Shown: positions 45,040-57,544 of the stretch, one piece after another
Position numbering within the stretch: position 1 is the stretch's first letter
Layout: each line of letters starts with the position of its first letter
Origin: Brachynemurus nebulosus
Lineage: Eukaryota > Arthropoda > Insecta > Neuroptera > Myrmeleontidae
Direction: 5' to 3'
Assembly: GCA_035578155.1 (NCBI GenBank)
Contig: JAPWDM010000008.1
Coordinates: 26,250,598 to 26,314,597, forward strand
Length of the DNA: 64,000 nt
Position numbers and translations under genes: made by a program
Notes under the pieces: model-generated
The model's database searches: none
What the model saw: the letters and a program-made list of their open reading frames with translations, nothing else
What the model was told of the DNA's origin: nothing

Positions 45040-45290
45040 ACCTATAAATGTGAAAGTGAGCTTATTTGTTTGCCTGTTTGTCCGGCTTTCAAGCCTCAAC
45101 AGTTTAACCAATCGACTTAAATCTTTGCACGGAGATAGCTTGGAAAATAGAGATAGTTATAGGCCATAGTTAACAATCCATTCGAATAGGAAAATTCCTT
45201 TAAAAAAACAATTCTCAATGCTGACATGATGTAAGTATTAATATGACGTCATAATTTCAAGTACCACGCGTGCGAAGCGATGGGTAAATG
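45040..45290 (-). repeat. RTE-type retroposon 3' tail, reverse orientation
   Basis: On the plus strand: ACCTATAAATGTGAAAGTGA, GTTTGCCTGTTTGTCC, CAACAGTTTAACCAATCG, CACGGAGATAGCTTGG, and then CACGCGTGCGAAGCGATGGG. This is the reverse complement of the order usual in the 3' ends of insect RTE-like repeats. It crosses a 79-codon frame that is not a gene. Confidence 0.6.
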
Positions 45291-45779
45291 TTAATTATAG
45301 ATGTATAACAATGATTTTGATTTACAGTAACTGCATTAGATTCTTGCCATAAGAAAATAAAACTAGATATTATAATTTAAGTATACTTAATAATAAAAAA
45401 AAATTACTTATATGTAGCAGAAATGACATTGGTTACAGTAGAAATTCAAAGTTTGTTGTAATTTTATTAATTAAATTGAATAAACGTAGGCACTTGTTAA
45501 ATGAATTGTATAATATTACCTCTAATTATAGCGTTAGAAAATATAACGCTATTTTCATTTAATATTTAAATATACACACGGGCACATATTAATGATTTAT
45601 GATAGATAAAATTCTAGAAATAACTTTTTTTTTATTTGTTAGTGTCATAAAATAATAGTTTTTAGCCTTTTATAACCAATAATTTTATGTGACTGAACTT
45701 GAGCTAATGTATTGAGCGGACAATCAGATGCGTAATTTATTTAATTGGTGATTTTTTTTTTATTATGTATACTAAAATT

Positions 45780-46640
45780 CAGGGTCTTTCAATGTTTTCG
45801 AAAAAAAAAATTGCATAATCCCTCTTATTAAAAAGGTTGGATTGCTGCAAAAAAAGAGATAAAAATCAGTTACGGGGATATTCTGGTCTAAAAATTCAAA
45901 AAAAAAAATCAATTTTTTTTTTTAACATAGATACATCGGTATTTTCAAAGTTTAGAGGAAGGAACAGTGTACGAGACAGGAATCGTTGATTAAAAAAATG
46001 TAAGTATAACACATTATAAATGACTCAAACTGCCCGAAACGAGACCTTAAGCTTTGAACTCGTTTTTCTCGAAACTATATTTTTGAAACGGGTGACATGA
46101 TATCTGAAGTTCTAGTGGACCGATTGCTTTGAAATTTTGTACAGAGCTTCTTAATCTTAATATATTCAAAATTCGTTTAACGAGATTTTTTTGAATTTTT
46201 TTTTTACTATTTTTAAAAAATTCTCTAAATTGAAATAACCATGGGAAAAAACTTTTTCTTTACATGGAGGCCATTTTTCCAAAAAAATTTTTTTTTAAAT
46301 CGGTCCCGTCAAACGAAAATAATAAACATCCTTACATTTTAAAAATTCACTAAAATTTTGTGTTTCTGATCACCGAGGGGGTCGGAATCATGTTAACCAG
46401 GGGGCAGCTTTTTTTTTGAGTCACTACTTTGCCGACCTGCACTTTTTTTAATTTTTTTGTACTTTTCAATTGTTAATAAAAAAAAAAAAAAAAAACTGAA
46501 AAAAACCGATAGTAAAAATGTTTAAGGTTTTTTATTTAGTACGCCTGAGAAAAACACCTAAAATTTTGCCGTCTAGATCAGAATACCAACAAAACTAGGT
46601 AGATTTTAGAATGGAAGAAATAGTCCAGTACCCTGGACTC
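45780..46640. other. Possible degenerate TIR element with CAGGGT ends
   Basis: CAGGGTCTTTCAATG at about 45779 and (mirrored) CAGGGTACTGGACT near 46636 could be termini, with weakly mirrored GGTATTCTGATCTAG / GGATATTCTGGTCTA blocks inside. No target duplication is seen. Internal wording (TTTTTGAAACGGGTGACATG) resembles the interior of TTAA family 1. Confidence 0.35.
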
Positions 46641-47405
46641 GTTAGTTAACACTGATATATTTTTGAAATCCACATTCAAGTAATTTTATTCATTGTACGG
46701 ATTAGGTATAATTCGTATTCTTTCCTGTAATACGTAAAATAATTTGATATTTCTTTTTTAAAATATTTGATATATTTTACAATTAAAATCTGATTGTAAT
46801 CAAATAATATATCGGTGAAGAAATTTGTATTTCAGAACTGACAGTTAATGTCTTGACAATTTAAAAGAAAAACTGAAATTTAATTTGAAAAAAAAAATTA
46901 GTCCCTCTTGAATTTTCAGACTACAGTTATACAGAAGACGTCGGACAAAAAAAACATCGAAATAGCGAATGAGTTAGTTATTTTAGAATAGAGCCAATCG
47001 TAAAACAGTGCAGTCCATTGTGTATTATTCTCGTTACATAAGAAACAAATCTTTAATAATATAAGAACAGAAACAGCAAGAAAACAAGACGATATCTAAG
47101 CGTTAAAATTATGTGTATGTAGAAATACAAAGAGAATTATGTAGAAAGATTTGTATTTAACATAATAAATATAAATTAATTTAATGGTTCACAATGACCA
47201 TATGTGACAAATTTATTTTTCAAATTGTAAGATATGTTCCCATTTACAAGTTCCTGTTCAATTCATTACATAAAATTTAAAACATCAGATAGGATTGTGA
47301 TGTCATGATAAATACATACTTACATACTGTAACATATATACTGGGTGTTCGAACGAATTGCATTTACATGTATGTTAAATATATCCATTTAATTAAAAGC
47401 ATATT

Positions 47406-47720
47406 GTGGCTCGGCTGGGACTTGAATCCAGGATCTTTTGATAACCAGTCAAGTGCTTTACCACTAAGCTAACGATCTTTGTTTGAGAGTCACTCCAGTT
47501 TGTCCACAACGTATCAATCACATATTTTTACTCTCTTGATTGCGAGAAGCAGTTATTTTAATTTCAATATTGTCGACGTGCTTGCGAACTTTATCAATGT
47601 ATGACGAATTTTTATTCGTAAACATACGTTAATACTCATATGATCATTTATAATGTCCAGCTAAACTCAGCTCGAGCACACGGCTCACTTTGGTAGGGGT
47701 ACATGACCAAATCATTATTA
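47406..47720 (-). repeat. tRNA-bearing repeat, single unit (copy C)
   Basis: A tRNA-like unit lies on the minus strand at 47478-47406. Box A is TAGCTTAGTGG and box B is GATTCAAGTCC, with one change from consensus. The family linker runs to about 47720 (GTTTAGCTGGACATTA, ATTGAAATTAAAATAACTGC, GAGAGTAAAAATATGTGATT). The unit ends where the TTAA element at 47724 begins, so that element probably inserted into this repeat. Confidence 0.72.
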
Positions 47721-47723
47721 AGG

Positions 47724-48405
47724 GGTAATAAAACACATTTTTTGGAAATTTTTTTTGAGAAGCTATTTATTGTAATGAAAAAAAGTTTTGTACCTTAAAG
47801 TACATATAATTAAGTGTATCTTGAGTTTTTTTCTTTTCGTCTGGCCTTCTATCTGCTCTTGTAAATCTGTTGAATGTCACATGTAAATTTTGTAATTCAA
47901 AATGGTGCCAACGATCCAAAAAAAAAAAACAAAAAAACTATAAAGTCCGAGTGGACTAAAATTTGGTGCATTCTATTTATTATGATGTATTCTGTAAGAC
48001 TAGAATCAGCCCATCAGACCTCATACCTTTTTTTGGGGCCATTTTGAATAAAAAAGTGACAAAAATTGTTATTTTTTACCTTTCAGGCGTTCAAAAAAAT
48101 CAAATTTTTTATTTTATGATTCTAAATAGCGTTTTATAAAAAACACTACAATAAAGAGAATGCATCAAATCTTAGTCCAATCGAACTTATAGTTTTTCTT
48201 TGAATCATTAGCACCGTTTTTTTTTGGGCCTGTGACTTTCAACAGGGTTACAAGGGCAGATGGCTGATCAAAAATAAAAGAAAAAATATTCAAGATACAC
48301 TTAATTATATATACCTTAATGTACAAAAGTTTTTATTTCTATTAGAATAAATACTTTCTCCAAAAAAAAAATCCAGAAGTTTTTTTTTTTTTTATAGCGC
48401 ATCAC
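47724..48405. mobile_element. Foldback TIR element, probable TTAA type
   Basis: Arms of about 280 bp are inverted copies. Shared blocks include TAATTAAGTGTATCTTGA, GTTGAATGTCACATG / GTTGAAAGTCACAGG, AAAACTATAA and TTGGTGCATTCT / TTGATGCATTCT. The left edge is TTAAGGGGTAATAAAA at 47724. The right edge near 48405 has lost a matching TTAA, so the superfamily is uncertain. No coding. Confidence 0.6.
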
Positions 48406-51400
48406 TAATTGTAAAAGACCACTTAAGTAAGTTACTGGGAAAAGACGTTGTTGCTTCTAAAAGTAATAAATTTTAGTACTGCATATCGTATGTAATGCAT
48501 GGCTATGCCTTCGACTTTGACGAAAAGTGGCCAAAACATTGGCTGAAGTCAATGATGGTATCAGCCTGAATAACTAACAAAAACGAACGAAATATTTTAC
48601 TTTCAGCTTAAAAACTTAAGCTAGAAGTAATTTTAAATGTTAAGTCTTAAATAAACTCTTGTGTATATTTATTCCGCGGCAATTTTTCTTCCACTTAATA
48701 ACGTAAAATTTTCAGTATCAGAAAATTCGTTATTTTCCCAGATTGAACATTGCAAAGATTTAACTCACAGGTCTCCTTTAAGATTTCTTTAAAATAAGCA
48801 ATGGGGTATCTGACAGTAGTTGAAAAAATATCTATTTTGATTTTTAAATAATTGCTCGAGTCATAATGATACTGAATATTGCTTTTTTACAAGTTATTTC
48901 ATTCAAAAATATAAAAATTTTAATTAAATAAAATTACAACGTTAAAAATGACGTAATTAAAAACATCAAGCAAAAGCAGCTTACGTCACAAGCTCGTAAT
49001 ATGTATGTATTATATTGTAGTTAGGAAAAAAACTGTTTACTTTTTGGTAACCATGAAAGAAATTTTTCATTATTAATTTTCATTACTAGACCTACTACTA
49101 CTACTCAATGTTTTAGAGACAATGAAGTCATATAATTTGACGCCACAGAAAGCATCGTTTTGACGATTTTTTTAAAAACTAAAATTTTATCGGTGATATT
49201 TATTAAAAATATAGTACAAAATAATTTAAAAATGTGTATTATGAGTTTAGTAAGAAGTAATAAACACACTAAGATGGTTTTTAAAAATTTGTGAAATACG
49301 CCATTGTAGATAAATTTTATATTTTTAAATTCGCTAAAATAAATTCAATGGAAAAGAAACTATCAATGATAAATTTTTGTGTAACATAGTTTATCCTAAA
49401 TAAATATCAAAATATCATAGTGGCGACACTGAGAAATACACTAGAAAAAAAGTTTCATTTAATTGAAAATGTCCAAATATTGCGACCGTATATTATATTA
49501 AATTATGGTGACTGGAGGGAGGCACCTTTATGTAGAAACAATAATAATTTTATTATCAAGTCTGTTCACAATGGGTTGGGGGGGGGGGACTCCGTCCGTC
49601 CGTCGACGGTCGCATAGGTACGTCGACCACAGTCAGCATACATATAGTTGTCTGTACATTGCATTCATGCGTCCGTCGTGGTTAATTGTTAATGAGGTCG
49701 GAAGCGAACGAATATCTGTTTCTAACAAAGTGAAATAAAATGAACTAATTAAATTAACTAATCTGATAGAAATGAAACTGATAGAATTATGTTTTTGATT
49801 AGAAGAGATTTTACTTTTAGAGTGTTTTCTCATTTCTCCAGACAGTTAGTTTCATATAAATTCCAATTTTTCCCGTTGCGGCAATTTTAAAAATTGAGGG
49901 TTTTGTAAAGGATCAATATAAGTACAAGTTGATTTTTTATTTTAATAGATCTACTCCGAAAGTATTAAAAGTTGTGCAAATTTCAAATTTTTATCACCAG
50001 CCCCGTCAGAGATACCGGGGCGCAAAATTCCAAAATTTGGAAAAAAGTTAGTTTTCGGAAGTTTGTAAAAATTAACGGATACAAGTTTCACAAATGAAAT
50101 AGTGTGTATTTGTTTCATAATGGGTAGTTGTACCTGTATAGCTATTCTCATAAAAAATACTAAGCGAGGTTTAAAACATTTCTTCTATAAGAAAAAAAAT
50201 GTTTTCTTATGGAAGGGACGAAAATAGGTTAAATATGGACATCATTTAAAACAAAGAGACATTTACTACCGCTGAATTGGTTTTTATTTCAACCTTTTAG
50301 GATGACCGGTTTGGTCATTGTTTATCAACCACTTGCAACAATGTAATACATATATACGTACGCCTCGAATACATACACAAGGCACACCACACCCGCCACA
50401 GATTGAGTGTGACGTATGACACACACACAAACGTAGATCCCATGTACATAGATACGAGATTTATGTAGTAACATGTTGTGCATTTGGAGTGGGAGAGAAA
50501 TTTTACGTCATTTTTCTGCCACAGTTATCTCTATGCTATATAGTTAGTTCGTTTCTGCTCTTCTGTGGTTACAAATAAGTGCTATTTGTTGAAATAACAT
50601 TTAGTAGCTTTTTTGAACTCAGGCATCCAATTATGTGAAACTTAAAACGTACTCCTTTAGAGTCTAAACTTTGAGTAGTGGTTTCACCTCTCACAAATGT
50701 TTTTCTGTTATGGGGGTGGTTCATCCTCACAATGTTACTCAAACTGAATTCTGAATTTGCGTTATTTTAACTGTTTTAAACTATTTACCAAGAAATAAAG
50801 TTCTTGAATTATTCAAATAGTACGATTATGTTGACACAGTTACCTTGTGCTTAACTACCCCTAGACCTAATACTACAAAACTGAGCAAAAACAAGTTGAT
50901 TAGATTTTTTACACAGATTTGAAGTCTGTAAACAAAATTTTAATATTTTTTATTTTTCACCCGATTAACATCCAAATTTTAACCCTTAACCACTCCTGTT
51001 GATGTAACTCGAACAGATTGCACATTAATAGATAGCTCTTTCAAAAAGACCAACATCACCAATTTAAACTTTTGCTCTATCTCTTATCATTTTCGAGATA
51101 TTTACAAAATTAAATTCTAATTTTGGAAGAGTGATTCCACCCTCTCAGACCGGTTTTCCGTAGATAAAAAAAAACACGAGTCTCTTAGATTTCAACAAAA
51201 AATAACATATCTCGGTATCATTGAAATTGGGGCGGAGCACCTGGGAATGTTTTTCTTTGTGAGTCTCAAGTCCGATTGCAATAGTATTTAACACTTTTTT
51301 CTTTCGTATATGAAGCAATAATAGCAGAAAAACATGAAAGATTTGTATTTTATTTGTTTTCTTCGATAAATTGGAAGAAGTATTGTAGGCGTCTTGTCTA

Positions 51401-51935
51401 GAAGATTTTTATTAACAAAAATAAGTATATGAAAGGAGTACTATAATAACATTTTGGAGGTTTTTATTACTTGATTCAATTATATTAGTGCATTAACATG
51501 AATTCAACTAGTGGCTAATATTTTTAACACGAACAGTAGTAGTGCACATTGTTAAGACGCGTCTGTCTGATTACTTTGTTATTTACGCACAGCTAGGATA
51601 CACTTTTTTTTTCGGTGTATTGTTCTCTTTTTTTAATGTGCTTAAAAATCGATTCAGTCGAGACAGAATGTATTTTAACTACGTGTGTGTGTGTGTGTGT
51701 GTGTGTGCGAGAGTGCACACATCCCCGACGCCGGATAGGTGAACAAACGAATAAACTGCGTGTTTTCGTCATCCGTCTGTTACTCCACCGCACTCTGTAC
51801 CTACGCTGTGTGCTTTCGGTTGAGCTTGCCACACTCAAGTGAATGAACTTTAGTGTGCGTAACTTTTACAACTGTTTACAACCGAACGACCGACACGCCG
51901 CCGGCCGACAAGAATGTTTTCATTTTTAATGAATG
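48406..51935. other. Gene-free stretch with (GT)n and G-run
   Basis: It includes a G10 run at about 49579-49588, a GT microsatellite at about 51683-51707 and a GC-richer patch at 51740-51910. Several 60-80-codon frames overlap on both strands with no conserved feature. No gene is supported. Confidence 0.45.
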
Positions 51936-51939
51936 AAAT

Positions 51940-54102
51940 AAAGGGTATAGCTACATAAGCATAGGAAAATGGCCCCCATGGCCGATGTCTGTAATAATAT
52001 ATGTAGTGACATTGGTACCCCAAGTGATTACCAAATACAGGGTCATTGACCCTTAACCTTGACTTTTCCTTGAGATATTAACCAAAATATGTTTTAGTGC
52101 TGTAATTTTTCAAACTCAATTTTCTCGAAAACTATAACACCTAGAAAAACAAAACCGACGCCAAAATTTAGATAATATTTGGGACTATATTATATATTTT
52201 TTTGACATTTTTCCCTAAATTTTAAAAGTTCAAAATAATTGCATTAAAAATATTTTTTATTTTTTAGTATGGTTCTGGTAAACTTACACCTTTCAAAAAA
52301 ATACAAAATATGGCTTATCTTATCTACTTACACCATGCCAAAATTCATTAAAATCGAAGATGCGCTTTTTGAGTAATAAATAATTTATTGAGTATATATT
52401 ATGTATTACGTTAACCGTATAAGAGAATGATTAAAATAATTGTATAAAAAATAATTATTGATTTTTTTGTACAGTTCTAGAATACTTACATCGTTCAAAA
52501 AAATGTAGTATATAGCTTAACCTTTCTACATATACCATACCAAGGCTCATCAAAGTCGAAGAGGCGCTTTTTAAGAAATAATTAATTTATTGAGTGTATG
52601 GTAGGTACTAAGTATGTATAAAAAATAATTATTGATTTTTTTGTACAATTCTAGAATACTTACAACGTTCAAAAAAATGTAGTATATAGCTTAACCTTTC
52701 TTTCTACATACACCATACCAAGGCTCAAGTATCTCGCAAATATCCTAAATAATATATCACACTTGCAACATGAGCACAGCATCCAACCGTTCGATTACCA
52801 TTCGGACAATTGCAACAGTACCGGCGAATTCCTTCAATATTGTTAGAATTTGGAAGATAATCAATAAATACCCGATAATTATTATTGTTTATATGCCGTG
52901 ACCGAACATTTAACTTTATAATAATTGGAGTTTGCTACGTTTGTAATATATGCAAAACGTTATTCTTGTCGTCCTTTATTTTAGCCAGATATGAAACAGC
53001 TAATGAAAACTGATAGGAACCTGTAAACAACATTTTTAATTGTACTTCAGTTAGTCTGGCAAAATCTAAAATATTACAGTATTACACGAAGCAAACTCCG
53101 AATATTATAAAGTTAAATGTTGGGTCACTTCATATAAACAATAAATATTATCGGGTACTGTCACAAATTCGCCGGTACTGTTACAATTGTCCGAATGGTA
53201 ATCGAACGGTTGGATGCTGTGCTCATGTTGCAAGTGTGAAATATTATTTAGGATATTTGCGAGATATTTGTCCCGCATTGTACGACCAGCTGAAATATTA
53301 TCAAAAATATTTTTAAATGAATCGATTAATGTGGTCATAAATGAAAACAGTGATGACCACGATTGAAATCATCAGTAGGTAAAAATAAAAATATGTAGTT
53401 TCTATAATCAGAAAATGTTGCCTTTGTGGTTAGTACCTACCAAACACTCAATAAATTAATTATTTCTTAAAAAGCGCCTCTTCGACTTTGATGAGCCTTG
53501 GTATGGTATATGCAGAAAGGTTAAGCTATATACTATATTTTTTTGAACAATGTAAGTATTCTAGAACTGTACAAAAAAATCAATAATTAATTTTTATACA
53601 ATTATTTTAATCATTCTCTTATACGGTTAACGTAATACATAACATATACTCAATAAATTATTTATTACTCAAAAAGCGCATCTTCGATTTTAATGAATTT
53701 TGGCATGGTGTAAGTAGATAAGATAAGCCATATTCTGTATTTTTTTTGAAAGGTGTAAGTTTACCAGAACCATACTAAAAAAAAAAAAATATTTTTAATG
53801 CAATTATTTTAAACTTTTAAAATTTAGGGAAAAATGTCAAAAAAATATCTAATATAGTCCCAAATATTATCTAAATTTTGGCGTCGGTTTTGTTTTTCTA
53901 GGTGTTATAGTTTTCGAGAAAATTGAGTTTGAAAAATTACAGCACTAAAACATATTTTGGTTAATATCTCAAGGACAAGTCAAGGTTAAGGGTCAATGAC
54001 CCTGTATTTGGTAATCACTTGGGGTACCAATGTCACTACATATATTATTACAGACATCGGCCATGGGGGCCATTTTCCTGTGCTTATGTAGCTATACCCT
54101 TT
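51940..54102. mobile_element. 2.2-kb element with about 670-bp inverted arms
   Basis: The left arm (51940-52611) and right arm (53430-54102) are highly similar inverted copies starting AAAGGGTATAGCTACATAAG. They share GGCCGATGTCTGTAATAATA, TGGTACCCCAAGTGATTACC and AAACTATAACACCTAGAAAA. The left arm has an extra 110-bp duplication (52625-52735). Inside lies a second inverted pair (52735-52935 and 53095-53270) that looks gene-derived. Outer flanks have TGAAA-like sequence on both sides but no exact duplication. The superfamily is unknown. No transposase is recognised. Confidence 0.82.
53105..53338 (-). pseudogene. Unidentified coding-like fragment, also present inverted at 52735-52925
   Basis: The minus-strand frame ends MRDKYLANILNNISHLQHEH, then SIQPFDYHSDNCNSTGEF and IYCLYEVTQHLTL, to TAA. 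The plus-strand partner (from 52735) encodes the same KYLANILNNIS...DNCNSTGEF piece and then YCLYAVTEHLTL after a short disrupted insertion. The amino-acid text is kept through synonymous and conservative changes better than expected for random DNA, hinting at a coding ancestor. I do not recognise the family. It has no convincing start and is only 77 codons. Confidence 0.3.
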
Positions 54103-54993
54103 GAAAAGTTAAGAGTTTTTATTATCCGAATATATACATAGGTACTCAAATGTTTTTTTTTTCTGGATTATATACTTATTTTATAGGTATGAATCGTAAA
54201 ATGTTTAGAAAAAATTGTTATATCATAACGTCAGCATTCAATTTTTTTATTGTTATAAGATAATATTTTTTAATGGTCATTGTTCCAATATTCATTATAC
54301 ACATACAAATCTTCTAATGGTGTAAATTCTCCAAAAAAAAACATCGATTTTTGGATAGATTTAAATCGAAATTAAAAAAATTGATTAAAAAAAATCGATT
54401 CTGTGAGATCGATCTAAAAAATCGAAATTTTGAAAAGTTTAATAAAATTAGCTGATAGTTTTTGTTAAGGCGATGAGTTAACTCTTTAATTATAATTATA
54501 GCAAATAACGCAATTGAATATGCAAGACGAATACCACGGAATGAACCAAGTTTATTCAAAAATTTCAAACAAACTGACAAAGCGATTGCAAAAAATCGGT
54601 TTTATGGGAAAGGGATCGTTTGCCAGATAGGTGGTCTTCTTTCCTTTTGTATTAGTATGTAGTCTTCTACTGGACAAGATAGTGCGTATATATGTATAAT
54701 ATGTAGTTATATAATATGAGGGGTTCGTTGATAACAACGAGTAAAAAGTAACAATTAACAATAACGTTTTTGGTGTTTCATTTTAACACATGTTTCTTTG
54801 TAGAATTACAATTAAAATGAAACTATTTTTGGAAAAAATCGGTTATCGATCCCTTACTTTTAATAAACGATTCATGAATCGATTCAAATGAAAAAAATTG
54901 AAAAAATAATCGATTTTTTAAGCTTCTCTTTAAGTAGCTGAAAAATTCGGAATTATTTGGCTAGCAGAACGTCTTATAGTAATCCATAAGTAG
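54103..54993. other. Gene-free AT-rich stretch
   Basis: Minus-strand frames of 69 and 88 codons have only A/T-rich background composition. Nothing is supported. Confidence 0.5.
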
Positions 54994-54995
54994 TA

Positions 54996-55499
54996 CAGTA
55001 GAACCTCTGATTACGGACAACTCTCTTAACTGGCCCCTCCTATAGCCGGACAAATTTTCATAACGGTGGCATACTATACTAAAACCAATGCATTCAGCCC
55101 TCTCCTAAGCGGATCCTCTGTTAACCGGACAAGGACACAATATTTTTTAACGAAGATATTTAGTACATTATTACCTCCATTAACTGGACGCGAATATGTC
55201 TAGTGCGTATGTATTCCTATATAGGTTAGGTATAATCGTTGATATTTTAATTTGTTAACAATGATTCTAATGTGACAATGCATTTTTAAACGTTATATTT
55301 TGGTATAAGTACCTAAATTCGTTCATGAATTTGATTTGAATTAAAACATTAAAAAAATTTTTAATTAAAAAATTAGTTATGAATCCTACTATATTATTTA
55401 ATGCTATTATTTACTCTGCCCCTGTTAAGCACCTGACACGTTTGTTAGCCGGACAAATTTTTGCGTGACACTGCTGTCCGGTTAATAGAGGTTCTACTG
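54996..55499. mobile_element. pogo/Tigger-like MITE with TA target
   Basis: A 504-bp element with termini CAGTAGAACCTCTGATTACG and (mirrored) CAGTAGAACCTCTATTAACC, flanked by TA on both sides (54994-54995 and 55500-55501). The motif TTAACCGGAC/TTAGCCGGAC occurs about five times inside, likely subterminal repeats. This terminus is characteristic of pogo/Tigger (Tc1/mariner group) elements in animals. Non-coding. Confidence 0.85.
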
Positions 55500-55962
55500 T
55501 AATTCAGTTTCTATAATCTAATTCTCAATTTTAAATTATTTTTCCAAATATAATTTTTTTCACAAGTAAAATGTTTTACTCTTAAAGAAGAGTTCTTACT
55601 TTTTGGGCAAAAAAAATTCAAAAAATTAAAGAGTGGCGATAAGCCACGATTGTAGTTTGCACATTGGGCAATACAACAGTGAATACAATTAAACCAAATT
55701 TAGCTCCTTAATTACTTTTTGAGATATCAGTGTTATCGCATCAGAACGGATATCAGTGTTACCGCATTTTATGAAAACCCCGTGCGCGCAAATGAAACAC
55801 TTCTTTTTCTTTCTTCGTTTGCAAATTATAATTATGTAAATATCTCTGGAACCATTAGGAATTTTGAATCAATTTTATTTTTACGTCTTCCATTAAAAAT
55901 AAGAAAAAGAAAAATCGATTTTTTGAAAACTAAGAAGTTCCTCTTAATTGAATTAACTTTGT

Positions 55963-56078
55963 AAATAATAAACAAATATTTTACTTTGCAAAAATACCAC
56001 TTTTATTTTGATACAATATTGTCACAGTTTCAAAATAAAAGTGGTATTTTTGCAAAGTAAAATATTTATTTATTATTT
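55963..56078. repeat. Near-perfect 49-bp-arm hairpin
   Basis: The arms 55963-56011 and 56030-56078 (containing TATTTTACTTTGCAAAAATA and CCACTTTTATTTTGA) are inverted copies with at most one difference and an 18-bp loop. Likely a miniature foldback element. Confidence 0.8.
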
Positions 56079-56837
56079 GCAAATATGGAATACCATAAAG
56101 TAACGCTCAAATCTATTAATATTATGAATTAACTTTTATCAAGAGCATGTATTAATAAAACTTAAAATTTTCATCTGTTGTCAATATTTTGGTGGACGCT
56201 GTATAACATGATTATCGACGTTTTTTTCTACACAACTGCACACTTTCAATGATTTTCACTGAATTAAAAGTAGAAGTCAGTTTATAAGCCGGGCGTATGT
56301 AAAGAACTGAATAATCTGTTATGGTGTATAATTTAAAATATTAGTACTATTTAAATCATAATTTTCAATAATTTTGAAAATAAAATGTGTGCCAAGTTAA
56401 AATTTGTTAAACGACAATTGCTGAAATTAATTAAAATAAAATACTAGTGAATCATAAAACAATTTTTAATGGTTGATGAACTACCTGTTTTAAAATTTAA
56501 AATTTATATTACATAGGCATTCTGTATTTCGTTTTATTTTTATTTTTTATTTTTATTTAAATATAAAAAAAAATAGTTTAAGTATTTCTTTTTATGCGAA
56601 ATAAAACAGTATAATTATGAACCGGATCAAGTGTTGTACCACGTGCAAAACGGCAACGTATTACACATATATACTGCAGTTGTGTATTTCCCCGTTAAAA
56701 TTTTAATCTTATTGTAAGGTGAAGTCAGATAAATATGAAATGGACATATAAATTAATTTTTCGTTATGTTATTGTGAGGAATATAATAAAAGTATAAGAT
56801 TTTTAAAATCTTAAATTTAAAAACTTAAAAAAAGAAA

Positions 56838-56918
56838 ATGGATCTTGACGCAGTCGTGTTCGCTGCTCGCACAATTAGATTGGTCAACAGTAAAAATTAT
56901 TTTTTTTTTCTTATTTAT
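56838..56918 (+). CDS. Weak candidate first exon
   Basis: GAAAATGG gives a good start context (A at -3, G at +4), and the first 17 codons are GC-richer than the flanks (MDLDAVVFAARTIRLVN). A strong donor GTAAGTAT follows at 56919, and an acceptor TTTTATTTTTCAG lies at 57287. With these sites the next exon would stop after six codons (EKKSFK). The short product and lack of any recognised family keep this speculative. Confidence 0.2.
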
Positions 56919-57516
56919 GTAAGTATAATAATAACCAAATTGTATTGAAACATTATGCCTTTTAAACTCCTACGTTGCATAATATTCGAGAAAAATCTCT
57001 GTAACAGTCGGACAGACGGACACGAGAGTAATTTTATGAGGGTTCTATTTTTCGTTTTAGAGTTTGGCTAGTATATTCGGGTACTATCAGAATTATAAGC
57101 TTGAACAAATAAAAACTTGTTAAAAATTTTTTCTACTAATTTTTTTTAAATTTAAATAAAATACCAATAGTGGTGTACGCGCCGGGAAGAGCAAACAAAA
57201 AAGAATTGCTAAAAATATAAGCCTTTCAAAAATTATATTTAAATTTTTTGTTCAATACTTATATTTAATCTGAATTTTATTTTTCAGGAAAAGAAAAGCT
57301 TTAAGTAAAAAACAGTTAAGTGCAGTCGTTACTTGCGCAAATAGTGTTCCTTACAATAAATTATTCTCAAATAGGGATTTGATGTATTTCGGGCTAGCAT
57401 TTTTCAAATATAATTTTTATTTAATCTGTATGTCAGTGTCAATGGACATAGTATTTTTTTCAGATTTTCCTCAGCGATTCTTTTTGTGATACAAGTGCGG
57501 AATAGCAATTTTTAAG

Positions 57517-57541
57517 TTTTTTTTTTTTTTTTTTTTTTTTT
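57517..57541. repeat. Poly(T) tract
   Basis: About 25 consecutive T. It could be the reverse poly(A) tail of an old retroposon, but no body is recognised beside it. Confidence 0.8.
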
Positions 57542-57544
57542 AAT

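Noticed and set aside
57517..57541. Reverse SINE or LINE insertion marked by the poly(T) tract
   Set aside because: No retroposon body or target duplication was found next to it.
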